From positions 2,507,501 to 2,571,500 of the forward strand of contig OU015670.1 in assembly GCA_907165275.2 (NCBI GenBank): a stretch of DNA of 64,000 nucleotides. Direction: 5' to 3'. The notes beneath the pieces were generated by a model. It saw only the letters and a list, made by a program, of their open reading frames with translations. It ran no database searches and was not told the DNA's origin. Source of the DNA: Zygaena filipendulae (Eukaryota > Arthropoda > Insecta > Lepidoptera > Zygaenidae). Both the position numbers and the translations under genes were made by a program. Positions 21,754-32,517 of this stretch are shown piece by piece. Each line of letters starts with the position of its first letter. The first letter of the stretch is position 1.

Positions 21754-24178
21754 TCACACCTGCTGCAGGATGCGGGACATCCCGCTCAGGATGACCTGGA
21801 TGGGGTCGGCGTCGTCCCTGATGGCCACCAGCACATCTTGGAGGACGCCGATCACCATCTCGATGGCGACGAGCTTATTGCTCTTGCCCGCTCCCGGGGT
21901 CCGGGGCTTTGAAGCGCCGGGCCTGCGGGCAGCGGGGAGAGCCGTTGCAGTTGAGGGTTGGGGAGGAGCGGTGGCCGGACCAGTGGGCACCGCCGGGGGC
22001 TCTGAAGCAGCCCCCTCCCTGCTCCCCTTCTTCTTCGTCTTGCCCCTCTTTCTCTTCCTCTTCACGCCGGAAGAGGAAGGAGGGGCCGCCGCACCCGGAG
22101 CACGCCGCTTCGGGATGTTCGCAGGCGCCATCAGAGTGGTGGCGCCGGCTTCCGCTGCCACCTGCGCCACTTGCGGGGCGACAGGTCGGCCGGTGGACAG
22201 GGCGACCGTGCCTGCCTTTTTATTTCGGGCTTCTCTCTTGAAGACAGGGCACGACGCCCTGTTGGCCGGGTGTGCCCCCCCGCAGTTGACGCAGGTGGGG
22301 GGCTCCTCTTTGGGGCGGGGGCAGTTGGCAGCGGCGTGCTCCTCGCCGCAGCGGACGCACGCGAGCCTCCGGTGGCAGCCGAACGACGAGTGCCGGAACT
22401 GCTGACACCGGTGGCATTGCGCGGGTCCGCGCTTGCCTCGCCAGGCGTCGATTTTGATCCCGGGCATGCACAGCATCTCTGTGACGCTGTATATGCCCGG
22501 GGTGAGGTTCGGGGTGCGGCGCAGCTGGGCATAATATATGCAACCGGGCCTGCCGGCGCGGGCGCGGATGGGGCGGACGTACTCCGGCTCGTAGCCCATG
22601 GCTACGAGCTCCTGGGTAATTTCCGACGGATCAGTGTCGATCGGTAGCCCCCTTATTGCTACCTTGACACTCTGATCCGCCGGAAGGGAGTACGCGAACC
22701 AGGATACCGTCCGGTCTTCCTTTTCCAGCGCCGTTAGATAGCGCTGGACCAGACGGTATTCCGATTCGTCCTTTGGGATGAAACGCACGCCCTTGCCATA
22801 TGGGCGTGCGCTAGGATTCCGCCCCAATTTGTCCTTTAGGGCGCGGAAGTGGCGCGCCCAGTCGGGTAGGTTTTCCACGACCAGGGGGGGGTAGGCGCTC
22901 CTGCGCTTGTCCCCCTTTCGCGCCGCCCCCGCGCCGTCGCCGGCAGGCGCGGCTGGAGCGGCTGGACCGGTGGGCTGTGCGTCCATCAGCGCAGCAACGG
23001 GCGCTGGTGGGGACGCAGCCCGCACGGCGTCGGCGAATGTTTGCCGTGGGTGGGGGGCCCCGCCTGAGCTGGCGTCGAGTTCGGTGGGGCTCATTGGGGA
23101 GTCCCTTAGTGGGCTCTCTGGCCCGGAGAGCGCGCGTGGACGCGTCCGCTGTTCGCGCTGTGGCCTGGGAGGCGGGAGGGACGACACACCCCCTGGGGGC
23201 GATATGTTGTGGCACGTTCGTTTGCCCGGCTCCTCATCGTCGGAGGAGTCGGGGACGCGCAGCCTACGTACGGCCCCAGCAGGGGGGGTTTCCAATGCCG
23301 GTAGGTGCAGAGGAGCCTTTCGTGCGAGTTGCACGTGGAACTCCTCCTCTGCGGTCCTACCGGCCAGGCTCTCGGAGGAGCCGTGGAGGGCGCGCCTGCG
23401 CTCACGGAGCGTGCGCGCCATCGCCTCCATCATCTCCCCGGATAGGAGCCCCGTTTGCTTCAGCCTGGAGGTGATGAGCATGTCGACCTCCAAGTGGGCA
23501 TTCGGGGACATCTCCGGGTGATGGAGTGGTAGCTGTTCCGGGGGGGGCGGCATTTCGGCCGCGGGCGCGCGGCTGGTGTGCGCGAGCGTCGCCGAGCCGG
23601 CGGTTGTTACAGGGGTGGGGGGATACTTAGATGCCCCCAGCCCCCGAGGCGCCGCCGACTCGGCGGCGCGCGGGGGGCCACGCTCCTTGAGCCCCTCCGA
23701 GGTGCGGGCACGCACCGGCGAGGGGGTCGGTCGCCCGAACTCCGGTCCGGCCCTCGTAGGGGATGAGGGCACGGAGCGGGGGGGCGGAGCTGCCCTTGAC
23801 TTGGGGGCAGCGGGGCGCGGGGCCGGCGAGCTATGTTTCGCCGGTCGCGACGCGCTGTCCCCAGGCGAGGGGGGGGGCCGTTCCGGGTGATATGGCGCCC
23901 GGGAAGGCGGGCTGCGCCGGACGCGACGCGACGGTCATGGGCGGGGGCAAACTGTGCCCTGTGCCCTTGGCCGCCGCGGCGCGCGGGGCAGGAGACGAGG
24001 CCGCGGTGGCACCCGTTTGAGCAGACACCAGTTCGGGGGCGTGTGCGGTCGACTGAGTCGCCGGCCGCTTGCCCCCGGGCTGGGTCGCCGCGGAGCGCGA
24101 CGGCGGGTGGTCGCCGTCGCGAGGGGGAGGCGCTTCCCGCGTTAGACGCGGGTCGCGTGACGGAGCCCTGCCCGCCAT
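21754..24178 (-). pseudogene. element A ORF1 (gag-like), frameshifted
   Basis: The frame starts at MAGRAPSRDPRLTR (ATG 24176-24178) as in B. It shifts at or near a run of nine G at 23869-23877 and resumes in another frame from about 23772 to the TGA at 21754-21756. The long N-terminal part is Pro/Ala/Ser-rich. The conserved part begins at YPPLVVENLPDWARHF and includes a pre-C2HC region. It ends with three zinc knuckles (CHRCQQFRHSSFGC, CVRCGEEHAAANC, CVNCGGAHPANRASC). The product would bind element RNA. The break may be real or a homopolymer sequencing error. Confidence 0.85.
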
Positions 24179-24681
24179 CCGCTTAGGTGCGGGATGGCCG
24201 ACAGGGTCAACACGAGGGGAGGGGGGGGTTGGGACCCGCCCACTGTGCGCTCCGAGTAGGGAAGACGCACGCCAGCACCTAACAGCGCCCCGCTACGGAC
24301 ATTTGATCCGAAGCGGTGCGCGCCGGCCGCTGGTTTGCGTCTCCCCTAGGCCGCAGGCTCGACCGAAGGCCACAGAAGGCCGCGACCTTTCCCTACCGCT
24401 CCCGCACACAGCGCCGTACAGCACCGCTGCGACGATACCACGGTTAGCAAACTCAGTTGCCGCTCCCTGGTATCGCGCGCAGCACTGCACGAAGCCGTGC
24501 CCGGAAGACGGACGCGACTCGGGGGGCGTAAACTAGAAATTACGCCGCCGAGAACGCGTTGGTGAGCGCCGGGAGCCGGAGAGGAGCACGAACACGTCGC
24601 AGGACACAACAGCGGCAGCAGCAGGAACAGGATCAGCTTGCAGCTCCGAAGTGATGTCCGCGGTGGATGGGTAGCAAATCC

Positions 24682-24691
24682 GAGAATTGAC
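24682..24691. repeat. target site duplication, element A (5' side)
   Basis: GAGAATTGAC, the second copy; it overlaps the predicted H4 initiator. Confidence 0.9.
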
Positions 24692-24706
24692 ATACATTAG
24701 CACGTC

Positions 24707-24714
24707 TATTTATA
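24707..24714 (-). promoter_or_regulatory. H4 TATA box, unit 2, now facing element A
   Basis: TATAAATA on the minus strand, 26 nt from the 5' boundary of element A (24681) with the target duplication and predicted start site between. It is placed to drive the element rather than H4. Confidence 0.75.
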
Positions 24715-24884
24715 CACAACCACCGGTAGGTAGCGCCGGGTGGGGATAACGACAAACCGAGTGAGCGAGTGAAACGATGCGATAAGCTAAATTATATTAT
24801 TATTATGATAAATCGAATGCGAATTCTTCCTAAGTTATTATTATTATCATTTTTTAATTAATAATAAATATACCTACTTACCTA

Positions 24885-24943
<59 letters not shown>

Positions 24944-24988
24944 CCCGCTACGCTCGCTCGGCTCGCGCGACTTGATCACCAGTACAAA

Positions 24989-24991
<3 letters not shown>

Positions 24992-25063
<72 letters not shown>

Positions 25064-25866
25064 ACCCAGGGAAAATGCTTTATGCATACCACCGCCCCCG
25101 GGCCGGGGCGATGGTTATGTGGGACTCTGCCCTGAAAAGGGCAACCCGCCCTGAGAAGGGCGGGAATGCTACCCACTAAAAACCCTGGGGTGTTCCTCCT
25201 CCGCGCCTGTTGCCGGGGCCGCGGGAATCGCTTTCGCATGCTCCGCAGCCCCGACGGCGCCAGCCCGTTGCCGGGCTCCTCCTCGAGGGGCACGAGTGCC
25301 CCTCAGAATGACGACGATGCGCCGGAACACGCGACGCACCGCCGCCCTCCTCCCTCTCGGGGACCTTGTGCAAAGGACGCCGGTCGGGCCCATGACCGGC
25401 GCCCAAGGCCCCCTGCGACGGGTCGGGTCAGTGGCCCCGCCGCCCACCACGACGGCCGCAGGGGGTGAGGAGGGCCGACTAGCTCCGCGCCAACACTCCC
25501 CTCCCCCCGAAGCCCCTCCACGCCGCCATTCACCGGGGCGGCCCCGTCGAGGCCGCAGAGGAAAACCATCTCCACGGCCTCTAACCCACAGCCGCGGTGC
25601 TCGGAAACCGCGGCCCACCTCAGTCGCGCCGCCGCTCCGAAGGGCGACGGCGCCACCTACTCGGGCCGCCTCAACACGGGTTTCCCCCAAAAACCCGGAG
25701 AAGCGGCCCAGTGGCCTCGAGCCGGCAGCGCCGGGAGCAGCTCAACCGGCGCCGCCGACTATACTGGCCCCGCCTCTGGGTCCCTCTTAGCTTCACCGTG
25801 GGTGACGAGTCCACGGCTACTAGAGCCCCCCCGCCACGACAAGGCGAGGACCCAATTCGGGGGGGG
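24992..25866 (-). mobile_element. 5'-truncated poly(A) retrotransposon (unit 2 copy)
   Basis: The same insertion as in unit 1, at the same site and with the same 13-bp duplication (24979-24991 and 25867-25879). The body appears identical by eye. The poly(A) tail is longer (T run to 25062). It carries the same pair of histone-like stem-loops at 25129-25164. Sharing by two adjacent units means that the insertion was copied with the unit or by gene conversion. Confidence 0.75.
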
Positions 25867-26316
25867 CCAGTACAAACCTAACCTAACCAAGAATGTCGGG
25901 GTGCTCTACAGTCTACACTCTGGCTAAAGAGTCAAGAAAAAAGTACTTGAAATCTTACTACACTACACAGTACACACTACTAATTATTAATTTCAGCCTT
26001 ACCCGAGACGGAATATTGGCAACCAAGGAAGAAAAAAAAAAAAAAAAAAAACTGGGTGTGCTGGCAACCAATTGAAGCGGCCTATATAGAAGAAATAAGA
26101 AAAAAAAAACTCTTATTATGTTAATTACTGTAAGTGATATTAAAGCAGTCATGACATGGGACAGTTCCTTGTTTTTTTAAAGAGGTGAAAGTGAAAGATG
26201 TAGAACTCTGACCATAATGCGTAATACATTACAGGTAGGTAGGTGATGTTGTTGTTTTTTGTTGTTACGGTATGAGCCGGTAAAAAGAAACTTTTGCTTT
26301 GCTTTGAAACGTGTGC

Positions 26317-26332
26317 GGCCCTGAAAAGGGCC
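26317..26332 (-). terminator. histone 3' stem-loop, H3 unit 2
   Basis: Minus strand GGCCCTTTTCAGGGCC, 27 nt after the stop. Confidence 0.95.
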
Positions 26333-26359
26333 TTTTTTTGTTTGATCGTCGATCAACGT

Positions 26360-26782
<423 letters not shown>

Positions 26783-26882
26783 TTAGTGTAGAGCAAAGAA
26801 AAATAAAAACACACGAGAGCTGAGAGCAACGAATAGGACGACCGTCGTTTGCGTACTGTGGTTAAAATTTCTCTTGGCCGTG

Positions 26883-26891
26883 TTTTATATA
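26883..26891 (-). promoter_or_regulatory. TATA box of H3, unit 2
   Basis: Minus strand TATATAAAA, followed upstream by a 25-nt G tract (26901-26925). Confidence 0.8.
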
Positions 26892-27581
26892 GTATAGTTT
26901 GGGGGGGGGGGGGGGGGGGGGGGGGAAGAGGGGAACGACGACGACGAACGAACGAACGACGTTTTGTACACGAGACGTACCTACCTATTTACGGAACGTG
27001 AGAGATATTGTGTCCAACACCTCACTCTTTCTATTTTATGTTTTTGTGTCGTCTAGTATATTTTGTGTTGATTACAATAATTATTATTGTTTTGTTATTA
27101 TTATATTATTATTATTTTTTTTTTTTTTTTTGTTTTACTAATGATTTATAGTGCTCTTCTCTGCGTTCATCTACGAATTTTGAGTAGTTAAAACAAACAA
27201 ACAAACAAACAAACTCACATTCGCATTTATCTTAATAAAATTACAATAATATTGTCTATATTACCTACTTATCTTATTTATTTATTTTCCAATTTTTTAT
27301 TTTTTTTCCCCCACACTGTATATTGTATATATATACATATATTTTCTCTCTTTCACGGCTTGACTACCTATTTACTCCACAGTTTCAGACACGTCGTCGT
27401 TTTATCAGGAGCGCAGAGAACTAGACGGGGGAGGGGGGGAATATACGCAGAGAGTCGGGACTAGGCAGAATAAACTAGGTATTTTGAGTTTGATGACGTG
27501 ATGATTCGTTTTGAAGATTAGAAACAAGCTTTCGTTTGTTTTGTATTGAACACAACACAATAAGCACAGATTGTATTTTGT

Positions 27582-27597
27582 GGCCCTGAAAAGGGCC
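27582..27597 (-). terminator. histone 3' stem-loop, H2B unit 2
   Basis: Minus strand GGCCCTTTTCAGGGCC, 35 nt after the stop. Confidence 0.95.
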
Positions 27598-27632
27598 GTT
27601 TTGTTGTCGTTGTGGTCTCTCATACGCGGTGC

Positions 27633-28007
27633 TCACTTGGAGCTCGTGTACTTTGTGACCGCCTTGGTGCCCTCGCTGACGGCGTGCTTGGCGAGCTCGC
27701 CGGGTAGAAGAAGCCTCACGGATGTCTGCACCTCCCGAGACGTGATCGTCGACCGCTTGTTGTAGTGGGCCAGACGAGAAGCCTCGGCGGCGATGCGCTC
27801 GAAGATGTCGTTCACGAACGAGTTCATGATCGACATCGCCTTACTAGAGATGCCGGTATCCGGGTGCACCTGTTTGAGCACTCGATAGATGTAGATGGCG
27901 TAGCTCTCCTTACGTTTGTGCTTCTTGGTCTTTTTGTCGGTCTTGCTGATGTTCTTCTGAGCCTTGCCACTCTTCTTGGCCGCTTTGCCGCTAGTCTTCG
28001 GTGGCAT
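27633..28007 (-). CDS. H2B: histone H2B, unit 2
   Basis: 124 residues, identical to the unit 1 H2B. Upstream, the A tract is uninterrupted (as in unit 4), unlike units 1 and 3. Confidence 0.98.
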   Translation of the reverse strand: MPPKTSGKAAKKSGKAQKNISKTDKKTKKHKRKESYAIYIYRVLKQVHPDTGISSKAMSIMNSFVNDIFERIAAEASRLAHYNKRSTITSREVQTSVRLLLPGELAKHAVSEGTKAVTKYTSSK

Positions 28008-28296
28008 GATGTATTATGATATTAATTAATGAACGAAAGACGAACGAATCAAAAATAATATGGATTCAGGATGGTTTTAACATACACGCGAAACGCAATG
28101 TAAAGTTTAATAAAAAAATGCTAGTTCGTTCACGGAGTTGTCAAGTGTAAACGTGTGCGCGTATAGCGACAGCGAAGAGAGAATGAAAAAATCGACGCGG
28201 CGACATACAAAATAATAATATTATATATCCCGGTCTCCCAGATTATAATATTATTATTGTTGTTGTTGTTTATTGTACTTGGCGAGGCGAGAGGGG

Positions 28297-28334
<38 letters not shown>

Positions 28335-29007
28335 CCAGGCGCCAGGCACAGAACTACATTCATTGCAATCGCATGAGTTTTGCAATAATAATGATATTAT
28401 TATGACTGCGCTTTTTGACGCTGACATAAATATAAATATTATTATAATATCAATATAGGTAGATATTTATTTATTGCACATCCATTAAATGCATATTATG
28501 TGTGCTTCAATTTCAAATGAAATTTCGAATGAAAAAAAAATAAAATAAAATAAACACAGAAACACTTCCAGGAAACTACGGTTTTAATCCCGGCAACCCC
28601 GCAGGAGTTGCCACTGTAACGAGAGTGAAAACGCGGAAAACAGGTCAGCTAATAATAACAATATATATATTTTATACTATTCAATACCTCGGCGGTAGGA
28701 GTATTCTTGGAGCTGTGCGATTTTTCGCTTTACTTATATGGTATTATTGATATCAATTTAATATCGTCAACGTCCAATAAGTAAGTGTAATCCAGCAGTA
28801 TCATAAAATTAGGCACCTACCTATAATATTATTATCATAATTCTCTATAGCTGCGTGCGCGGCTATAGTGATTGATTGACGTGACGTGTTTTAAAGTGAA
28901 AAAACTTGTATATTGTCATAATAACAACAACAACAACTACTATCACACAATTATTATTCGTATGATAGAGTGCGTGTCGCCATCATGCGGAGACTGATGA
29001 GAATTTT

Positions 29008-29023
29008 GGCCCTGAAAAGGGCC
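29008..29023 (-). terminator. histone 3' stem-loop, H2A unit 2
   Basis: Minus strand GGCCCTTTTCAGGGCC, 72 nt after the stop. Confidence 0.95.
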
Positions 29024-29095
29024 GTTTTATTTTTTTAACAAACATTCGCTGGCGGACTGTAGAGAGCTGATGTTGTTGCGATGAGAGGACTTCGT

Positions 29096-29476
<381 letters not shown>

Positions 29477-29593
29477 TCACTAACCGAAGATGTTGAACAA
29501 CAAATACTACGAAGTCAGCCGTAGATAGAGCGTAGGATAATGTAATAATAAATTGTATTTGTAACAATTAAAAAAACCTTGTCGTTGCCTCTG

Positions 29594-29601
29594 TTTATAT
29601 A
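29594..29601 (-). promoter_or_regulatory. TATA box of H2A, unit 2
   Basis: Minus strand TATATAAA. The 5' end of element B (plus strand) is 89 bp upstream, so the two would be transcribed divergently. Confidence 0.75.
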
Positions 29602-29678
29602 TACATAAACGTGTGCGCACAGCTTGCGATCGCGCCACCGCGTACCCCATAGGTAAATAATACACACACAGAGAACGC

Positions 29679-29689
29679 TACCGACTCGA
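29679..29689. repeat. target site duplication, element B (5' side)
   Basis: TACCGACTCGA; matches 35397-35407, single copy in units 1, 3 and 4. Confidence 0.92.
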
Positions 29690-29831
29690 GGATTGGCTAC
29701 CTACTCACCGTGTTCTCAGTGTTCGTGCTCCATCTGCTATCTCGTCCACTCTGCGAAATCGGCCACGTAAATTCTTTTACTTCGCCCGATTCGCGCCTGC
29801 CTTTCGTACGCGGTCCGTGGAGTGCTGCGCG

Positions 29832-29874
29832 CGATACCAAGGAGCGGTAACTTTGTTTACTAACCCTGGTATCG
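29832..29874 (+). other. inverted repeat in the element B 5' UTR
   Basis: CGATACCA (29832-29839) and TGGTATCG (29867-29874) can pair around a 27-nt loop. Element A has the same pair at 24433-24440 and 24478-24485 with a different interior. Confidence 0.6.
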
Positions 29875-30139
29875 TTGCAGCGGTGCTGTACGGCGCTGCG
29901 TGCGAAAGCAGCGGGGATCATCTTGGTCGCGGCCCTCTGCGGTCGTCTGGTCGGACTCGAAGCGCCCTAAAGGAGACGCAATCCAGCAGCCATTGCGCCC
30001 CGCTCCCGAATAATGTACGGGTAGCGGGACGGGATAAGGTGCTGGCGTGCGTCTCCTTTATTCGGAGCGCACTAGTGAGCGGGTTTCTGTACCCTTCCCC
30101 CTTCGTGTCGACCCTGTCTGCCACCTCGCACCAAAGCGG

Positions 30140-32506
30140 ATGGCGGGCAGGGCTCCTTCTCGCGACCCGCGTCTAACGCGGGAAGCGCCTCCCCCCCGCG
30201 TCGGCGATCACCCGCCGTCGCGCTCCGCGGCGACCCAGCCCGGGGGCAAGCGGCCGACGACTCAGTCGACCGCACGCACCCCCGAGCTGGTGTCTGCTCA
30301 CACGGGCGCCACCGCGGCCCCGTCGTCCGCCCCGCGCGCTGCGGCGGCCAGGGGCGCAGGGCACAGCATGCCCCCGCCCGTGACCGCCGCGCCGCGCCCG
30401 GTGCGGCCCGCCTTCCCGGGTGCTACCTCGCCCGGAACGGCAGCCCCCTCGCCTAGTTCGCCGACCCCTCACCCCGCTGCACCCAGGCCAAGGGCAGCAC
30501 CGCCCTCCCGCTCCGCGCCCTCATCTCCTACGAGGGCCGGCTCGGAGCTCGGGCGATCGGTCCCCCCGCCGGTGCGCGCCCGCACCACGGAGGGGCCCAA
30601 GGAGCGTGGCTCCTCGCGCGCCGCCGAGACGACGGCGCATCCGGGGCCGGGGGCATCTAAGCATCCCCCCACCCCCGAAGCAGACGCCGGATCGGCGACG
30701 CCCGTGCGCACAAGCCGCGCGCCCACGGCCGCATTGCTGCCCCCCCCGGATCAGTTACCACTCCATCACCCGGAGATGTCCCCAAACGCCCACCTGGAGG
30801 TGGATATGCTCATCACCTCCAGGCTGAAGCAAACGGGGCTCCTCTCCGGGGAGATGATGGAGGTGATGGCGCGCACGCTCCGCGAGCGCAGGCGCGCCTT
30901 GCTCGGCTCGCAAGAGAGCCTGGCCGGTAGGACTGCAGAGGAGGAGTTCCACGTGCAACTCGCGCGTAAGGCCCCTCTGCACCTACCGGCACTGGAAACC
31001 CCCCCTGCGGGGGCCGCACGCAGGCTGCGCGTCCCCGACTCCTCCGACGATGAGGAGCCGGGCAAGCGGGCCTGCCACAATCTATCCCCCCCAGGGGGTG
31101 TTTCGAACCCCGCTCCTCCTAGGCCTCAACGCGAGCCGCGAGCGCGTCCGCCCGCGGCCGCTAGACCGGAGAGCCCACCCAGGGACTCCCCTATGAGTCC
31201 CACGGAGCCTGAGGGCCCCCCACGCCCTACGTTTGCTGATGCCGTGCGGGCTGCGTCCCCACCGGCGACCGCTGCCACGCCGACGGACGCGCAGCCCGCC
31301 GCTCCAGCCGCGCCTGCCGGCGACGGCGCGGGAGCGGCGCGCGGGGGGGATAAACGCAGAAGCGTCTACCCCCCTCTAGTCGTGGAGAACCTGCCCGACT
31401 GGGCGCGCCACTTCCGCGCCCTCAAGGAAAAACTGGGGCGGACTCCCAGCGCACGCCCGTATGGTAAGGGCGTGCGCTTCATTCCAAAAGACGAAGCAGA
31501 ATACCGTCTGGTCCAGCGCTACTTAACTGCGCTGGAGAAGGAGGACCGGACGGTGTCCTGGTTCGCCTATTCCCTCCCGGCGGATCGGAGTCTCAAGGTA
31601 GCCATTAGGGGGCTGCCAATCGACACTGATCCGTCGGAGATCACACGGGAGCTCGTAGCGATGGGCTACGAGCCGGAATATGTCCGCCCCATACGCGCCC
31701 GTGCCGGCAGGCCCGGCTGTATTTACTACGCCCAACTTCGCCGCACCCCGAACCTCACCCCGGGCATATATGACATCACAGAGATGTTGTGTATGCCCGG
31801 GATCAAGATCGACGCCTGGCGGGGCAAACGCGGACCCGCGCAGTGCCACCGGTGTCAGCAGTTCCGGCACTCGTCGTTCGGCTGCCACCGGAGGCTCGCG
31901 TGCGTCCGCTGCGGTGAGGAGCACGCCGCTGCGGATTGCCCCCGCCCCAAAGAGGAGCCCCCCACCTGCGTCAACTGCGGGGGGGCACACCCGGCCAACA
32001 GAGCGTCGTGCCCTGTCTTCAAAAGAGAAGCCAGGAACAAAAAGGCAGGCACGGTCGCCCTGTCTACCGGCCGACCTGTCGCCCCGCAAGTGGCGCAGGT
32101 GGCAGTGGAAGCCGGCGCCACCACTCTGATGGCGCCAGCAAACACCCCGAAGCGGCGTGCTCCGGGTGCGGCGGCCCCTCCTTCCTCTTCCGGCGTGAAG
32201 ATGAAGAGGAAGAGGGGCAAGAAGAAGAAGAAGGGGAGCGAGGAGGGGGCTGCTTCAGAGCCCCCGGCGGTGGCCACTGGTCCGGCCACCGTCCCTCCCC
32301 AACCCTCATCGGCACCAGCTCTCCCCGCTGCCCGCAAGCCCGGCGCTTCCAAGCCCCGGACTCCGGGAGCGGGTAAGAGCAACAAGCTCGTCGCCATCGA
32401 GATGGTGATCGGCGTCCTCCAGGATGTGCTGGTGGCCATCAGGGACGACGCCGACCCCATCCAGGTCATCCTGAGCGGGATGTCCCGCATCCTGCAGCAG
32501 GTGTGA
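30140..32506 (+). CDS. element B ORF1: gag-like RNA-binding protein
   Basis: 788 residues from the first in-frame ATG after the 5' UTR (MAGRAPSRDPRLTR); an open extension of 31 codons upstream begins only with GTG. Residues 1 to about 400 are Pro/Ala/Ser/Arg-rich and likely disordered. A folded region begins near 409 (YPPLVVENLPDWARHF) and continues through VAIRGLPIDTDPSEI, the pre-C2HC-type region of Jockey gags. Three zinc knuckles lie at about 569-623. A Lys-rich block (KMKRKRGKKKKKGS) follows, and the C-terminal 40 residues (ending SRILQQV) are identical in A, B and C. It probably coats element RNA for delivery to chromatin. Confidence 0.9.
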   Translation: MAGRAPSRDPRLTREAPPPRVGDHPPSRSAATQPGGKRPTTQSTARTPELVSAHTGATAAPSSAPRAAAARGAGHSMPPPVTAAPRPVRPAFPGATSPGTAAPSPSSPTPHPAAPRPRAAPPSRSAPSSPTRAGSELGRSVPPPVRARTTEGPKERGSSRAAETTAHPGPGASKHPPTPEADAGSATPVRTSRAPTAALLPPPDQLPLHHPEMSPNAHLEVDMLITSRLKQTGLLSGEMMEVMARTLRERRRALLGSQESLAGRTAEEEFHVQLARKAPLHLPALETPPAGAARRLRVPDSSDDEEPGKRACHNLSPPGGVSNPAPPRPQREPRARPPAAARPESPPRDSPMSPTEPEGPPRPTFADAVRAASPPATAATPTDAQPAAPAAPAGDGAGAARGGDKRRSVYPPLVVENLPDWARHFRALKEKLGRTPSARPYGKGVRFIPKDEAEYRLVQRYLTALEKEDRTVSWFAYSLPADRSLKVAIRGLPIDTDPSEITRELVAMGYEPEYVRPIRARAGRPGCIYYAQLRRTPNLTPGIYDITEMLCMPGIKIDAWRGKRGPAQCHRCQQFRHSSFGCHRRLACVRCGEEHAAADCPRPKEEPPTCVNCGGAHPANRASCPVFKREARNKKAGTVALSTGRPVAPQVAQVAVEAGATTLMAPANTPKRRAPGAAAPPSSSGVKMKRKRGKKKKKGSEEGAASEPPAVATGPATVPPQPSSAPALPAARKPGASKPRTPGAGKSNKLVAIEMVIGVLQDVLVAIRDDADPIQVILSGMSRILQQV

Positions 32507-32517
32507 CTTCGCTCAGG

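Noticed and set aside
24992..25866. Truncated element in unit 2 as an independent second insertion
   Set aside because: Site, duplication, truncation point and body are the same as in unit 1; independent events would differ in at least one.
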